DNA from: SB15 sp964639245
GTDB taxonomy: Bacteria > Chloroflexota > Anaerolineae > Aggregatilineales > J027
Reading direction: 5' to 3'
Assembly: GCA_964639245.1 (NCBI GenBank)
Contig: CAZXCU010000002.1
Coordinates: 62,001-126,000, forward strand
DNA: 64,000 bases
Position numbers and translations under genes: made by a program. The notes under the pieces were generated by a model. That model was not told the origin of the DNA, did no database searches, and saw only the letters and a program-made list of their open reading frames with translations. This document shows, one piece after another, positions 35,132 to 44,401 of this stretch (the stretch's first letter is position 1; every line of letters starts with the position of its first letter).

Positions 35132-37914
35132 ACGAGCCAGTGATTATCCCACAAGACGAACCCGAATATATTCAAGAACCCGTCCAAGACAAGCGGGTCG
35201 AGTTCGAGGAATTGACCCTCTGGCAGGTGTTCATTTTATTCCTTTACCACCCCTTGCCGACTCTTTCGCTGTTTTTTCAGGCGATAGCGCTGCCCGTAGA
35301 GGAACGTCCGCGTCGGGTTCGCCCCGAAGTCGACCTTGAATACGAATATCTCCCGCCTACTGAAGAATCGCTCACCGCACCGATTCCGCAGGACACACCA
35401 CCAACCCCTGCCGTCATCCGTCCTACGATTCACTATGTAGAACTGCCCGGTGTTGATTTCGGGACAACCTTTAACCTTTTGCCGATTGCAGTGTTGCTTG
35501 GGTTGCTCATCTCGACCTTTCTTGCGGTCATCGGGGGGAGCCGCTTGTGGAGTGCGGCCAATGACCAGATTGCCCGCGCACAGGGCGATTTAAAAAGTGC
35601 GCCGGTGTGGTTTGTGCTGGCGATTCTGTTTTATCTGCTGACCGCGCTGGTGGCTTCCTATGGGTGGTGGATGGCCTTGATTCGACGGATGGGCGGTGGA
35701 AATGCCCCGCCGGAGGATTATGAACCCCCTAGCGACTCTTTCTCTGAATCTGAAACGGACATGCCAGATTTGAGTCGCATGGATTCCGACGAAGATTCAT
35801 CGGAAAATGAAAATCTCATCGGCGACTCCTCTACCAGCCTGCCCGTAGAGGAGGTAGCCGTTTTACCACCAGCCCCCCTAGCCAGCAAACCCAGCCCCAA
35901 AGCACCGCCCTTGCTGGATGCCCTTTTTACCTTCATCGAAAATAACTCGCTGCGAATGGCCTTGATTCCCCCGGCGATTTTTATGGCATTTTTGGCCTAC
36001 CGCGAAAATGCCGTTCGCAATGACGAAGGCCAGATTAGCCAGATTGTTTTTACCACCCCCGGCGTGACCGCATGGGTGCTGGCAATTGTGTTGTGGTGGG
36101 TGATTATGCTGGTGGATTTGAATGGCATCGTCCGGCGGATTTATCGCGGGATTCGTGCCAGACAACTGCCCACTCTCCAGCGTCCGCAGCTTGCCATTCG
36201 GGTTGGATGGTATCATGTGGCGCTGCTGGTATTTTTGCTGCTGGCAGCCTATTTCCGCCTGCACAATTTGAACAGCGCCCCGCCGGATATGACCAGCGAC
36301 CATATTGAAAAACTCAAAGACGCGGTGCGGGTGTCCGAAGGCTTGAATGCCATCTTTTTTGAAAACAACGGCGGGCGCGAAGCCTTCCAGATGTATTTTA
36401 TTGCCCTGTTAGAAAAATTACCCGGCATCGAATTTAATTTTACGGTCATTAAACTCGCGTCTATTATCGAAGGGATGCTGACGGTTCTGGCGGGCTATTG
36501 GCTTGGCAAAACCGTCATGGGCAATCGAACGCCCGAAGACCGCGAAATGGGCATCTGGGTAGGGTTGGGGTTTGCCGCGCTGCTGGCGATCTCAAGCTGG
36601 CACACGATGATTTCGCGCTTGGGGCTGCGGATTGCACTCACCCCTTTGACCACCGTCCTCTTGATGATCTTTTTAGCGCGGGCGATGCGCCATAACCGCC
36701 GCTTCGATTTTGTGATGGTGGGCTTCATTCTGGGGGCGGGGATTTATTTTTACCAAGCCAATCGGATGCTACCCGTGATTGTCGTCGTGGGGGTGGGGCT
36801 GGCGGTGATTTTTTACGCCCGCCATTGGAAAACCCTGCTCAATTACGGCATCAATCTGGCGTGTGCGGGCATCATGGCGCTGTCCATTTTTATGCCCATG
36901 TACCGCTACGAACAGCAGTACCCCGAATTTTTCTGGAGTCGGACACGCGGACGCATGTTTGGCGATAATGCCTTCGTGCGCCTGAATGAAGAAAGCGGAG
37001 TCGAAGAACGCTATAACCCCACCCTGCGCGAACAAATTGATCGCTTTTTGGATAACAGCGAAAATTTTGAAGAAAATTACATCAATGCGCTGGAAATGTG
37101 GAGCTGGCAAGGGGACGGGGCATGGATTAACAACCCGAACAGCCGTCCCGCCCTTGACCCCTATACCAATGCCTTTTTCTTACTGGGAATTGCCGCGTGG
37201 GGTTTGCTGATTCTCAAAAAATTGGACGCGGTACATGTGCTTGTGCCGGTGGGTATCTTGATTATGCTGCTGCCTTCCGCGCTGGCTGTGAATGAAGCCA
37301 TCCAAACCGAGAATCCGTCGTTCACCCGCAGCAGTGGCACGATTCCGTTTGTCTTTTTGATTGCTGCCTATCCGTTGGCCCAGCTTGGCTTTTATGCGCG
37401 GCGCGTCAGCCGTTACCAATTCGCCAATCTAATTTTAGCGGCGGGACTCCTCTTGCCTCCGGTGGCGCTGGCCTCGTCGGTCAATTACACCACCTATTTT
37501 GAACTCTACCCCGCCTCGTACAGCCGTTCGTGGAAACCCTACACCTTTTTTGCTCAACCCATGAAAGTTTATCTGGACGAAGGCGGCACCTTCGGCAATG
37601 CGTTTTTAGTCGGTTGGCCTCACTGGTTAGACCACCGCATTATTGGTGCAACGGCAGGTGATTTAAAATGGCCGAATGGCTTGGTGGACAGGGAACAGGT
37701 GTACACGCAAATTCAAGCCAATGGTGGCACGCCCTACGAATATGACCCATCTAAACCTTTGTTTTTCATGTACAACCTGCAAGACACCGAAACCCGTGAA
37801 TGGTTGAGCGAAAACTTTCCCGGTGGTACGCATCGTGTCAAAGAAAATGTCGAACGCCCCGAACTCAATTTTGGCTATTATATCGTTCCGGCAGGCGCAC
37901 AACTGGTAGGCTAA
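35128..37914 (+). CDS. Large GT39-like membrane glycosyltransferase
   Basis: 928 residues from the GTG at 35128, which shares GTGA with the methyltransferase stop; a GTG at 35104 is also open. The N-terminal 330 residues hold a proline/acid-rich segment, two membrane helices, an acidic low-complexity loop and two further helices. Then comes a dolichyl-phosphate-mannose-transferase-like core with AYFRLHNLNSAPPDMTSDHIEK and about ten helices, and a C-terminal extracytoplasmic domain. It probably uses a lipid-linked sugar on the outer face of the membrane. The long N-terminal part is unusual for the family. Its stop overlaps the TIR start (TAATG). Confidence 0.78.
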   Translation: MNEPVIIPQDEPEYIQEPVQDKRVEFEELTLWQVFILFLYHPLPTLSLFFQAIALPVEERPRRVRPEVDLEYEYLPPTEESLTAPIPQDTPPTPAVIRPTIHYVELPGVDFGTTFNLLPIAVLLGLLISTFLAVIGGSRLWSAANDQIARAQGDLKSAPVWFVLAILFYLLTALVASYGWWMALIRRMGGGNAPPEDYEPPSDSFSESETDMPDLSRMDSDEDSSENENLIGDSSTSLPVEEVAVLPPAPLASKPSPKAPPLLDALFTFIENNSLRMALIPPAIFMAFLAYRENAVRNDEGQISQIVFTTPGVTAWVLAIVLWWVIMLVDLNGIVRRIYRGIRARQLPTLQRPQLAIRVGWYHVALLVFLLLAAYFRLHNLNSAPPDMTSDHIEKLKDAVRVSEGLNAIFFENNGGREAFQMYFIALLEKLPGIEFNFTVIKLASIIEGMLTVLAGYWLGKTVMGNRTPEDREMGIWVGLGFAALLAISSWHTMISRLGLRIALTPLTTVLLMIFLARAMRHNRRFDFVMVGFILGAGIYFYQANRMLPVIVVVGVGLAVIFYARHWKTLLNYGINLACAGIMALSIFMPMYRYEQQYPEFFWSRTRGRMFGDNAFVRLNEESGVEERYNPTLREQIDRFLDNSENFEENYINALEMWSWQGDGAWINNPNSRPALDPYTNAFFLLGIAAWGLLILKKLDAVHVLVPVGILIMLLPSALAVNEAIQTENPSFTRSSGTIPFVFLIAAYPLAQLGFYARRVSRYQFANLILAAGLLLPPVALASSVNYTTYFELYPASYSRSWKPYTFFAQPMKVYLDEGGTFGNAFLVGWPHWLDHRIIGATAGDLKWPNGLVDREQVYTQIQANGGTPYEYDPSKPLFFMYNLQDTETREWLSENFPGGTHRVKENVERPELNFGYYIVPAGAQLVG

Positions 37915-38654
37915 TGATGGATGACCCGCGTTTACACCCGCTTCCTGAAAATTTTTTAGACCGGGTACGCACCCTCGCCCGTGATATTGCCTATGGCACA
38001 ATCGTGGGCGAATTTTCAGGGAAAGTTACCGTAAGCTATTATGGGAGTGGTCTGACGGAATGGAACGATTTTTATGGGGCTACCGACAAATTCAACGACT
38101 ACATCCACTCCAAATGGGAATCTGGCCTGCCCGAAATTTCAGTTTTAGAGACGCTTGGCTATGTCCAATTATATGAAAAACAGCAGAACAGCACCGTTTA
38201 TATTCTGACAACCAAAGCCTTTGATTTATTAGAAGCCCCGCTCACCCCACCAAAAATTTTCATTTCCTACAAACGGGATGAAAGCGCCGCGTTTGGCCTG
38301 TTGCTGGTCGCACGGCTCAAAATGGTCGGCATCCCCAACCCCTTCATTGACATGGACATTCGTCCCGGTGATGAATGGCACGCCCACCTGCAAAAAACCA
38401 TCCAGAATTGCGACCATTTCATCAGTTTGCTTGCGCCTAAAACGCTGGAGTCGAAAATTGTCAAACAGGAAATTACATGGGCGCGGGAAGCCAATTTGCA
38501 AATTATCCCCATCTGGCACAACGGGTTTGCTGGCTACGACAATCTTCCGCCCGAACTCAGCAGCAAAAATGCCATTCGGGTTAAAGAAGAAAGCGCCGAA
38601 GAATACAACAACGCCGTGATTCGCCTCCTGAACCGCTTGGGGTATACTCCTTAA
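37914..38654 (+). CDS. Winged-helix-like protein with C-terminal TIR domain
   Basis: 246 residues from the ATG at 37914, overlapping the glycosyltransferase stop; the next codon, 37917, is also ATG. Residues 10-108 look helical with a winged-helix-like end (VLETLGYVQLY, then TVYILTTKAFDLLE). A TIR domain (113-240) follows with PKIFISYKRDESAAF, NPFIDMDIRPGDEW and E186 in SKIVKQEITWA. It is the reverse of the usual TIR-first order and has no membrane segment. Function unknown; NAD+ hydrolysis or signalling assembly are possible. Confidence 0.8.
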   Translation: MMDDPRLHPLPENFLDRVRTLARDIAYGTIVGEFSGKVTVSYYGSGLTEWNDFYGATDKFNDYIHSKWESGLPEISVLETLGYVQLYEKQQNSTVYILTTKAFDLLEAPLTPPKIFISYKRDESAAFGLLLVARLKMVGIPNPFIDMDIRPGDEWHAHLQKTIQNCDHFISLLAPKTLESKIVKQEITWAREANLQIIPIWHNGFAGYDNLPPELSSKNAIRVKEESAEEYNNAVIRLLNRLGYTP

Positions 38655-38672
38655 GCAAGTGAGGAGGTCAAC

Positions 38673-39125
38673 ATGTTACCAGCACGGACTAGCCCGGAAC
38701 GGCATCATTTAGGGCATGGGGCATTTGTCGAATGGCTAGAAAATGGACAGGTCATCGCTTTTACTGTCATTGACTCTCATCAAACCACCATTGATACCTA
38801 TATCCAAGCCGGGTTTGAATATCTGGATTCCCTAGCCGATATTGGCACGATTTTCATGCTGCACGATATTTCTGATAAAAATGTGGGTCTGACCCCCTAT
38901 TTTCGCAAGCGGCTTGAAGATACGGCCAAACACATCAAAGAAAAAGGCTTGCAGGGCTATTCGGCGGTGCTGCTGCCTAACACCATCTTATCCCAGATCA
39001 TGGTTAATTTTGGGCGTTTTTTTAGCCGCCAATCGGGGGTACAGCAGGTCTTTTTCACCAAACCGGATAAAGCCCGGCAATGGCTTCGACAGGCTTTATC
39101 CAAACAACAGGAAATGCTGAGATAA
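38673..39125 (+). CDS. STAS/SpoIIAA-like domain protein
   Basis: 150 residues, with GGAGG seven bases before the ATG. The pattern is VIAFTVIDSHQTTIDTYIQ, then GTIFMLHDISDKNVG, a long basic helix, GYSAVLLPNT, and a C-terminal QQVFFTKPDKARQWL. It matches the 2225-2623 protein in strand and helix order. It lies 18 bases after the TIR gene and probably shares its operon. Possibly a small regulatory partner, but no function is proven. Confidence 0.6.
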   Translation: MLPARTSPERHHLGHGAFVEWLENGQVIAFTVIDSHQTTIDTYIQAGFEYLDSLADIGTIFMLHDISDKNVGLTPYFRKRLEDTAKHIKEKGLQGYSAVLLPNTILSQIMVNFGRFFSRQSGVQQVFFTKPDKARQWLRQALSKQQEMLR

Positions 39126-39154
39126 CTGATTAGGTGTAAAAGCTTCTTGCCGCT

Positions 39155-40126
39155 TTACCACGCATAGGCTTCAGGTGCGGTTCCACCCGGCCCCGGCCAA
39201 ATCTGGTCGAGCCGTTGTAGCTGTTTTTCGGACAGTTTAATTTCGAGCGCCCGCAAACTGCCATCCAATTGTTCCATTGTGCGCGGCCCGATAATCGGCG
39301 CGGTCACGGTGGGTTGGTGCAGCAGCCATGCCAGCGCAACATCGGCAGGTTTTTCGCCCATTTTCTCACAGAATTTTTCGTAGAGTTCGACTTGCTTACG
39401 CAGTTTTTTCAAGCGTTCCTGCAAACGTTCGGAGGCACGTCGTCCCGCCGCTTCTTTTTGCAGCACCCCGCCAAGCAAGCCACCCGCCAACGGACTCCAT
39501 GGAATCACCCCCAAGCCGTAATGCTGGCAGGCGGGCAGGACTTCCAATTCCACCATGCGGTCAGCCAGATTGTACAAACTCTGTTCGCTCACCAGGCCCA
39601 TAAAATGCCGATTTTGAGCGATTTCGTTTGCCATCGCAATATGCCAGCCCGCGAAATTGCTGCTGCCCACATAAATCACTTTGCCTTCGCGCACCAGTTG
39701 TTCCATCGCCTGCCAGATTTCTTCCCAAGGGGTGGCACGGTCAATATGGTGCATCTGGTATAAATCAATATAATCGGTTTGCATCCGTTTCAGGCTGGCT
39801 TCACAGGCGCGTTTGATATGCAACGCCGAGAGCCGCGATTCATTCGGCCAATCGCCCATCGTGCCGTAGACTTTGGTTGCCAAAACGACCTTTTCGCGCC
39901 GTCCGCCGCCCTGTGCGAACCAGCGACCAATAATATTTTCGGTGATGCCTTCGCCTTTTTTCCAGCCATACACATTCGCGGTGTCAAAAAAATTAATTCC
40001 CAGTTCGAGCGCCCTATCCATGATGGCAAAGCTGTCTTTTTCTTCGGTAAACGGCCCAAAATTCATCGTGCCTAAACACAGGGGGCTGACCTTTAATCCG
40101 GTGCGTCCTAACTGTACGTAGTCCAT
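39155..40126 (-). CDS. Aldo/keto reductase
   Basis: A 323-residue NADPH-dependent aldo/keto reductase. It begins MDYVQLGRTGLKVSPLCLGTMNFG. Catalytic residues are in NFFDTANVYGWKKGEG (Asp, Tyr) and LATKVYG (Lys), with DYIDLYQMHHID carrying the His. The cofactor region PIIGPRTMEQLDG is near the C-terminus. Closest to the YghZ/PhdYeFe-like oxidoreductase group. Physiological substrate unknown. It converges with the STAS-like gene across 29 bases. Confidence 0.9.
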   Translation of the reverse strand: MDYVQLGRTGLKVSPLCLGTMNFGPFTEEKDSFAIMDRALELGINFFDTANVYGWKKGEGITENIIGRWFAQGGGRREKVVLATKVYGTMGDWPNESRLSALHIKRACEASLKRMQTDYIDLYQMHHIDRATPWEEIWQAMEQLVREGKVIYVGSSNFAGWHIAMANEIAQNRHFMGLVSEQSLYNLADRMVELEVLPACQHYGLGVIPWSPLAGGLLGGVLQKEAAGRRASERLQERLKKLRKQVELYEKFCEKMGEKPADVALAWLLHQPTVTAPIIGPRTMEQLDGSLRALEIKLSEKQLQRLDQIWPGPGGTAPEAYAW

Positions 40127-40161
40127 AATTTCCCTTTCAATAATCGCGTCCCAACTATACC

Positions 40162-40794
40162 CTAAAGCGACACCGGAATCCCATGAAAGGCATCAAAAAT
40201 CTCAAATTGCAAGCCCGGCAGCGTCAGCACCCCGAAACTGCTTGTTCCGCTTGAAAATACTCCGCAAATCGAACCGGGATTCACAATCAATTTGTTGTGC
40301 GGACGCACTTTGACCAGCATCGGCAGATGGGTATGGCCTAACACGACGACATCCGCTTGTGTCGCTTCTAAAATTTTACGGTGCAAAAATTTTGGGCTGT
40401 GCTGATAGACGTACTGTTTGTCGCTCCACGGTGTGCCATGTGCGATAAAGACTTTTTTCCCCTCGTAGGTTTTTTCCAGTGTGTCCGGCAGCGAACCTAA
40501 ATAGGCAAGGGTGTCTTCGGAGAGGAGGAATTTTTTGGCATCCGGGTTATTGCGCTGAATATGGCGGTGCAGCCATTTCTGGTCATCAGGAGCGTTATTT
40601 TCATGGTTGCCTTTGATGCTTGGAATCTGTCGCTCGCAGATAATCTTGGCGGCCCGTTCGCCCTCTGGCCCTTTGCCAATCAAATCGCCCGCGCACAGAA
40701 TTTCCGTAATACCCTTTTTTTCTAGCTGCCCCAACGCCGCCAGCAGCGATTCTGGCTCAGCATGAATATCGGTTATCAGCCCAATTTTGATCAC
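40162..40794 (-). CDS. Metallophosphoesterase, YfcE/MJ0936-like
   Basis: A 210-residue calcineurin-like phosphoesterase. Metal ligands appear in order as IGLITDIHAE, CAGDLIGKGP, KGNHENNAP, FIAHGTPW and VLGHTHLPM. Family members hydrolyse phosphodiesters or phosphomonoesters with Mn2+. The substrate cannot be inferred. The gene stands alone, 35 bases downstream of nothing on its strand but after a palindromic repeat. Confidence 0.88.
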   Translation of the reverse strand: MIKIGLITDIHAEPESLLAALGQLEKKGITEILCAGDLIGKGPEGERAAKIICERQIPSIKGNHENNAPDDQKWLHRHIQRNNPDAKKFLLSEDTLAYLGSLPDTLEKTYEGKKVFIAHGTPWSDKQYVYQHSPKFLHRKILEATQADVVVLGHTHLPMLVKVRPHNKLIVNPGSICGVFSSGTSSFGVLTLPGLQFEIFDAFHGIPVSL

Positions 40795-40848
40795 CTTGCG
40801 CCATCTCCTGATTTATCGGTAATTCTAGCAAGGCGATTATTTTTTTGT

Positions 40849-40874
40849 GTAGGGGCGGTTTTTAAGCCGCCCAC
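40849..40874. repeat. Small palindrome with GTAGGGGC flank
   Basis: GTGTAGGGGCGG (40849-40860) and CCGCCC (40868-40873) form a short stem over TTTTTAAG. Another member of the group at 3464, 22868 and 57437. Confidence 0.55.
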
Positions 40875-40878
40875 ATTC

Positions 40879-43800
40879 TTAACCGCGCTGTTGCAATTCG
40901 GCCAGCAGTTCCCGCGCTTGCTGCATATCCGGCAAATCGCATCCCTCCGTAAACCAGTCATAAATGTTACTCAGCATGTTATAGGCCGCGTCGCGCTTGC
41001 CTTGACTTTGCCACAACCGCGCAAGACTCACGCTCGTTCGCAGTTCCCAAAATTTTGCTTGACGCACTCTCGCTGACCCCAACGCCTGTTCAAAATACGC
41101 TTCGGCAATTGCCTCATCGCCTAACGCATAGAGCAAGTCACCTTTCATCCGCAAAATATCGGCCTCGTGGCAGCTTTCCCCAGTTTCACGCATCACCATC
41201 AACGCTTTATCCAGCGTCGCCAGCGCTTCTTCTATTTGTCCCTGTTTATGATAAAGCTGGGCCATCACACCGAGCATAATCGGTTCAATGGATTTTGCGC
41301 CTGAACGGACAAAAATTTTGTACCCCTCATGAATAGAATGCGCCGCTTCTTCCTCTTTTCCCTGCATCAGCAGCGACCAGCCATACATCCCGGACGCATA
41401 AGCACAAAAATTCTCATACGGATGGTCTGCCAGAATCTCAAGGGCTTTTAGCGCGTATTCCTGCGTTTTTTCCACATCCCGCCACACATAATAACAGCCC
41501 GCGCAAAACGTCAGGACATACACTTGGGTAAAAGGATGGGCTAACGCATTGCTTTTCTGCATTGCCATCGTCAGATGCTGGATGGCGCGGTCAGCATACC
41601 CGGTAAATTGAAAATCTGTCCCCGACCATACATATTCCAATGCGCCCATGCCCACTCCATAGATTTGCAAATGAGTTGCTTCCATTTCAGGCTGGTATAT
41701 TTCTAGGAACGCATCTGCCGATTGGCGGCTCTGGGAAAAATTTCCCATCAGAACATGCAAACAAGTGGACATCAGCAAACCGCATGTCCGCAGATAATTT
41801 CCATAGGGGGACAATTCTGCAAGTGCTAAAATTTGGCGGGCATTTTCTAACCCTTCAGTAAACCTTCCCCGCACCAGATAAAACACACCGATACCATATA
41901 ATACAGTCGCAAATTCAGGAGGGTTTTGCATCCTTTCGCATAATTCCCTTGCACGCAACCATGCGGTTTCTGCCTCTAATGCGGAATACCCCTTCAAAGT
42001 CATTAATGCCAAACAAAGCGGCAGTTGTAAATGAAGTTCTTGACGATCTCGTTCGGTTGTATAGGGCATTTGCTGGATTAAGGCAATAGCACGCGATAAA
42101 TAGGCAATTGATTCTGGTTCACGGTTATTCATAAATGCCTGCTGACCTGCCAAGGCTGCGTAGTGAAATTCTTTCCGTAGCACACCCGCCGCGCCCCAAT
42201 GAGCAGAAAGAGCCGCTACATTCTCGATAGCATCTGGGTAGACGGCTTCAATGGCTTCCGCTACTTGACTATGCAGCGTGGGCAGTTCAGCAGGAGGAAT
42301 CGCATCCAGAATCCCTTCACGCAGTTTGTCATGGGCAAAGCGCCAGTGTGAGTCAAAAAAGTGTAACACCGCCGCGTCAGAACATACTTCCAACCACGCT
42401 GTTAAATCGCGGGTGGGTTCGAGTTTCGCCAGTACCGCCAGATCAATTTCCCGTCCTGCAACTGCCGCCAATCGCAGCAGCGAACGGGCATGGCGCGGAA
42501 TCCGATGCAAGCGTCGTTGAATAATTTCTTGAATCCCGCCTGCTAAGACTTTTTCGGGAAGGATATGGGAGTCAATGCGGTCTAACCGTCCGGCTTGTTC
42601 TGCCAGCGCCCGCACCACTTCTACAAGGAAAAACACATTGCCTTCGCTTTCCCGTTGCAGTAGCGTCACAATTTCGCGGCTGCGTCCGATTTCACCGAGC
42701 ATCGAAGCACTTAAATCGGCAATCCCCTGTGCGGACAACCGCCGCAGTTTCAACAGCTTGGCACTCGCTACCATCTGTGGCAAATCTGGACGTTCATCAT
42801 CGCGGTATGTGCCAACAATGAGAATAGGCAATCCCACGACAAGGTGCGACAGCCAGTCTAGCAGCGCTAAACTTTCGCTCCCCGCCCACTGCAAATCTTC
42901 CAGAATTACCATGACAGGCTGCGGTTGTTTCTGGAACAGCGTTTTAATTGTCCGAAATAGGCGCGACTGGGCAGGTTGCGGTTCAAGCGGTGGCGCATCC
43001 ACCACCTTCATGCCAATCAACTGTGCGATGTCGTGCGCCACTGCTTTTAAAATACCCGCCTGCTGAACAGTCAAATCCACATACAGCGCCAACATTCGTA
43101 ACACAGTTTGCCACACCAGATACGGGCTACTTCCATCCGCCGCCGTTTGTCCCCGCACGACCAACATCCCCTCGCGTGAAACTAAGGCGCGAATCCGTAG
43201 TTCATCCAGCAGGCGTGATTTCCCAACGCCCGATTCGCCGCTCACCAGCCAGACTGCCCCCTGCCCATCTTGCGCCTCCTCAAGCGCAGCGACCAGCATC
43301 TCCAGCTCATTTTCACGCCCCACAAACCGTGCTGCTTGCAAAAAGCTATCACGGATTTCTCGGCTTTCGGCCTGCCATCCCCCTTGTAAATCCGCCAGCA
43401 CCTCCGCCGCATTGGAATAACGGGTTTCTACCGTTTTGCTCATCAGTTTTTTGATGATGGTAGCCAACTCATCATCCGCTACCGCCGCAGGAATCTCAAC
43501 GGGTTTATTCATCACCTCATAAAACAGCTGTCCGATATTTTCGATAGTAAACGGATGCTGCCCCACCACCAGTTGATACAGCATCACCCCCACAGCATAT
43601 AAATCAGCCGCAGGGGTAATCGCTTCGCCCATAATCACTTCCGGGGACATATACGCCAGCGTTCCCGCCGTTGTCTGGGTAATGTGCATAATGGAATTAG
43701 AATTGACCGCCACTGACACGCCAAAATCCAACACTTTGACCTGTCCATCCACCACCAGCACGTTGGCGGGCTTTAAATCCCGGTGCAGCACTCCCCGCCG

Positions 43801-44181
43801 ATGCAGATAATGAAGCGCGTGCAGCATTTGTTCCACCAGCATCAGCCGATGTTCCAACGACTTGCCTGCTGCCGCTTCAATGATCGTTTGTGCGCCTTCC
43901 ACAAATTCCATCGTGAAATAGGGCTGATGCTCCGTGTCAAATCCATAATCCAACACACTGATAATATGGGGGTGACGCAGCGAAGCCAAAATTTGAAATT
44001 CACGCACCAGTGAGAGTTGTAAATTCGTGCTGCCTTCCACTTTAGAGGTAAAATTGAGTTCTTTAGCCGGGGTGCTGACTCGTTTCAGCGCCACAATTTG
44101 TCCGGTCAGACGGTCAGTTGCCCGATGGACTGTTCCCATCCCGCCTTGACCAACCGCGTTATGCAGAATGTATCGCTTCAT
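40879..44181 (-). CDS. Ser/Thr protein kinase-AAA ATPase-TPR protein
   Basis: 1100 residues. The protein kinase domain (1-265) is complete: GQGGMGTVHRA glycine loop, ALKRVS lysine, HRDLKPANVL catalytic loop, VLDFGVSVAV. An AAA_16/STAND-like ATPase (about 280-540) has Walker A SGESGVGKSRLL and Walker B VMVILEDLQWAGSESLALLDW. The remaining 500 residues are tetratricopeptide-like helices (RARELCERMQNP, AVLYGIGVFYLVRGRF). It is a cytosolic signalling protein comparable to the kinase-AcyC/LuxR-like giants of Chloroflexota and Myxococcota. The output is unknown. Confidence 0.92.
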   Translation of the reverse strand: MKRYILHNAVGQGGMGTVHRATDRLTGQIVALKRVSTPAKELNFTSKVEGSTNLQLSLVREFQILASLRHPHIISVLDYGFDTEHQPYFTMEFVEGAQTIIEAAAGKSLEHRLMLVEQMLHALHYLHRRGVLHRDLKPANVLVVDGQVKVLDFGVSVAVNSNSIMHITQTTAGTLAYMSPEVIMGEAITPAADLYAVGVMLYQLVVGQHPFTIENIGQLFYEVMNKPVEIPAAVADDELATIIKKLMSKTVETRYSNAAEVLADLQGGWQAESREIRDSFLQAARFVGRENELEMLVAALEEAQDGQGAVWLVSGESGVGKSRLLDELRIRALVSREGMLVVRGQTAADGSSPYLVWQTVLRMLALYVDLTVQQAGILKAVAHDIAQLIGMKVVDAPPLEPQPAQSRLFRTIKTLFQKQPQPVMVILEDLQWAGSESLALLDWLSHLVVGLPILIVGTYRDDERPDLPQMVASAKLLKLRRLSAQGIADLSASMLGEIGRSREIVTLLQRESEGNVFFLVEVVRALAEQAGRLDRIDSHILPEKVLAGGIQEIIQRRLHRIPRHARSLLRLAAVAGREIDLAVLAKLEPTRDLTAWLEVCSDAAVLHFFDSHWRFAHDKLREGILDAIPPAELPTLHSQVAEAIEAVYPDAIENVAALSAHWGAAGVLRKEFHYAALAGQQAFMNNREPESIAYLSRAIALIQQMPYTTERDRQELHLQLPLCLALMTLKGYSALEAETAWLRARELCERMQNPPEFATVLYGIGVFYLVRGRFTEGLENARQILALAELSPYGNYLRTCGLLMSTCLHVLMGNFSQSRQSADAFLEIYQPEMEATHLQIYGVGMGALEYVWSGTDFQFTGYADRAIQHLTMAMQKSNALAHPFTQVYVLTFCAGCYYVWRDVEKTQEYALKALEILADHPYENFCAYASGMYGWSLLMQGKEEEAAHSIHEGYKIFVRSGAKSIEPIMLGVMAQLYHKQGQIEEALATLDKALMVMRETGESCHEADILRMKGDLLYALGDEAIAEAYFEQALGSARVRQAKFWELRTSVSLARLWQSQGKRDAAYNMLSNIYDWFTEGCDLPDMQQARELLAELQQRG

Positions 44182-44310
44182 GACTTTCCCTCAAAAATTG
44201 CATTTGTCGGTTAGTCATATGTGAATGCACAACTGTTACAAAACCTGAAAACCTTTTCAACGCACCCCCTACGCCCCTCAGACTTTCGGATGATTTTCAT
44301 TTTTGAGGAC

Positions 44311-44339
44311 TTGTTAATTTACAGCAACAAGCGTAGGAT
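44311..44339 (+). promoter_or_regulatory. Candidate promoter for the MFS gene
   Basis: TTGTTA (44311-44316), 17 bases, TAGGAT (44334-44339), about 60 bases before the ATG. The spacer begins a short inverted repeat CTTGTT/AACAAG (44310-44331). Confidence 0.35.
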
Positions 44340-44401
44340 TAATAGAAGCGCGACCTTCCCCGCCGCGTGTTACCCTCTGCAAAGGAAAGTTTGTTCAAGC
44401 C

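Noticed and set aside
10563..38654. TIR proteins as a standard Thoeris or CBASS system
   Set aside because: No ThsA, cyclase or STING-like partner was found near any of the three TIR genes.
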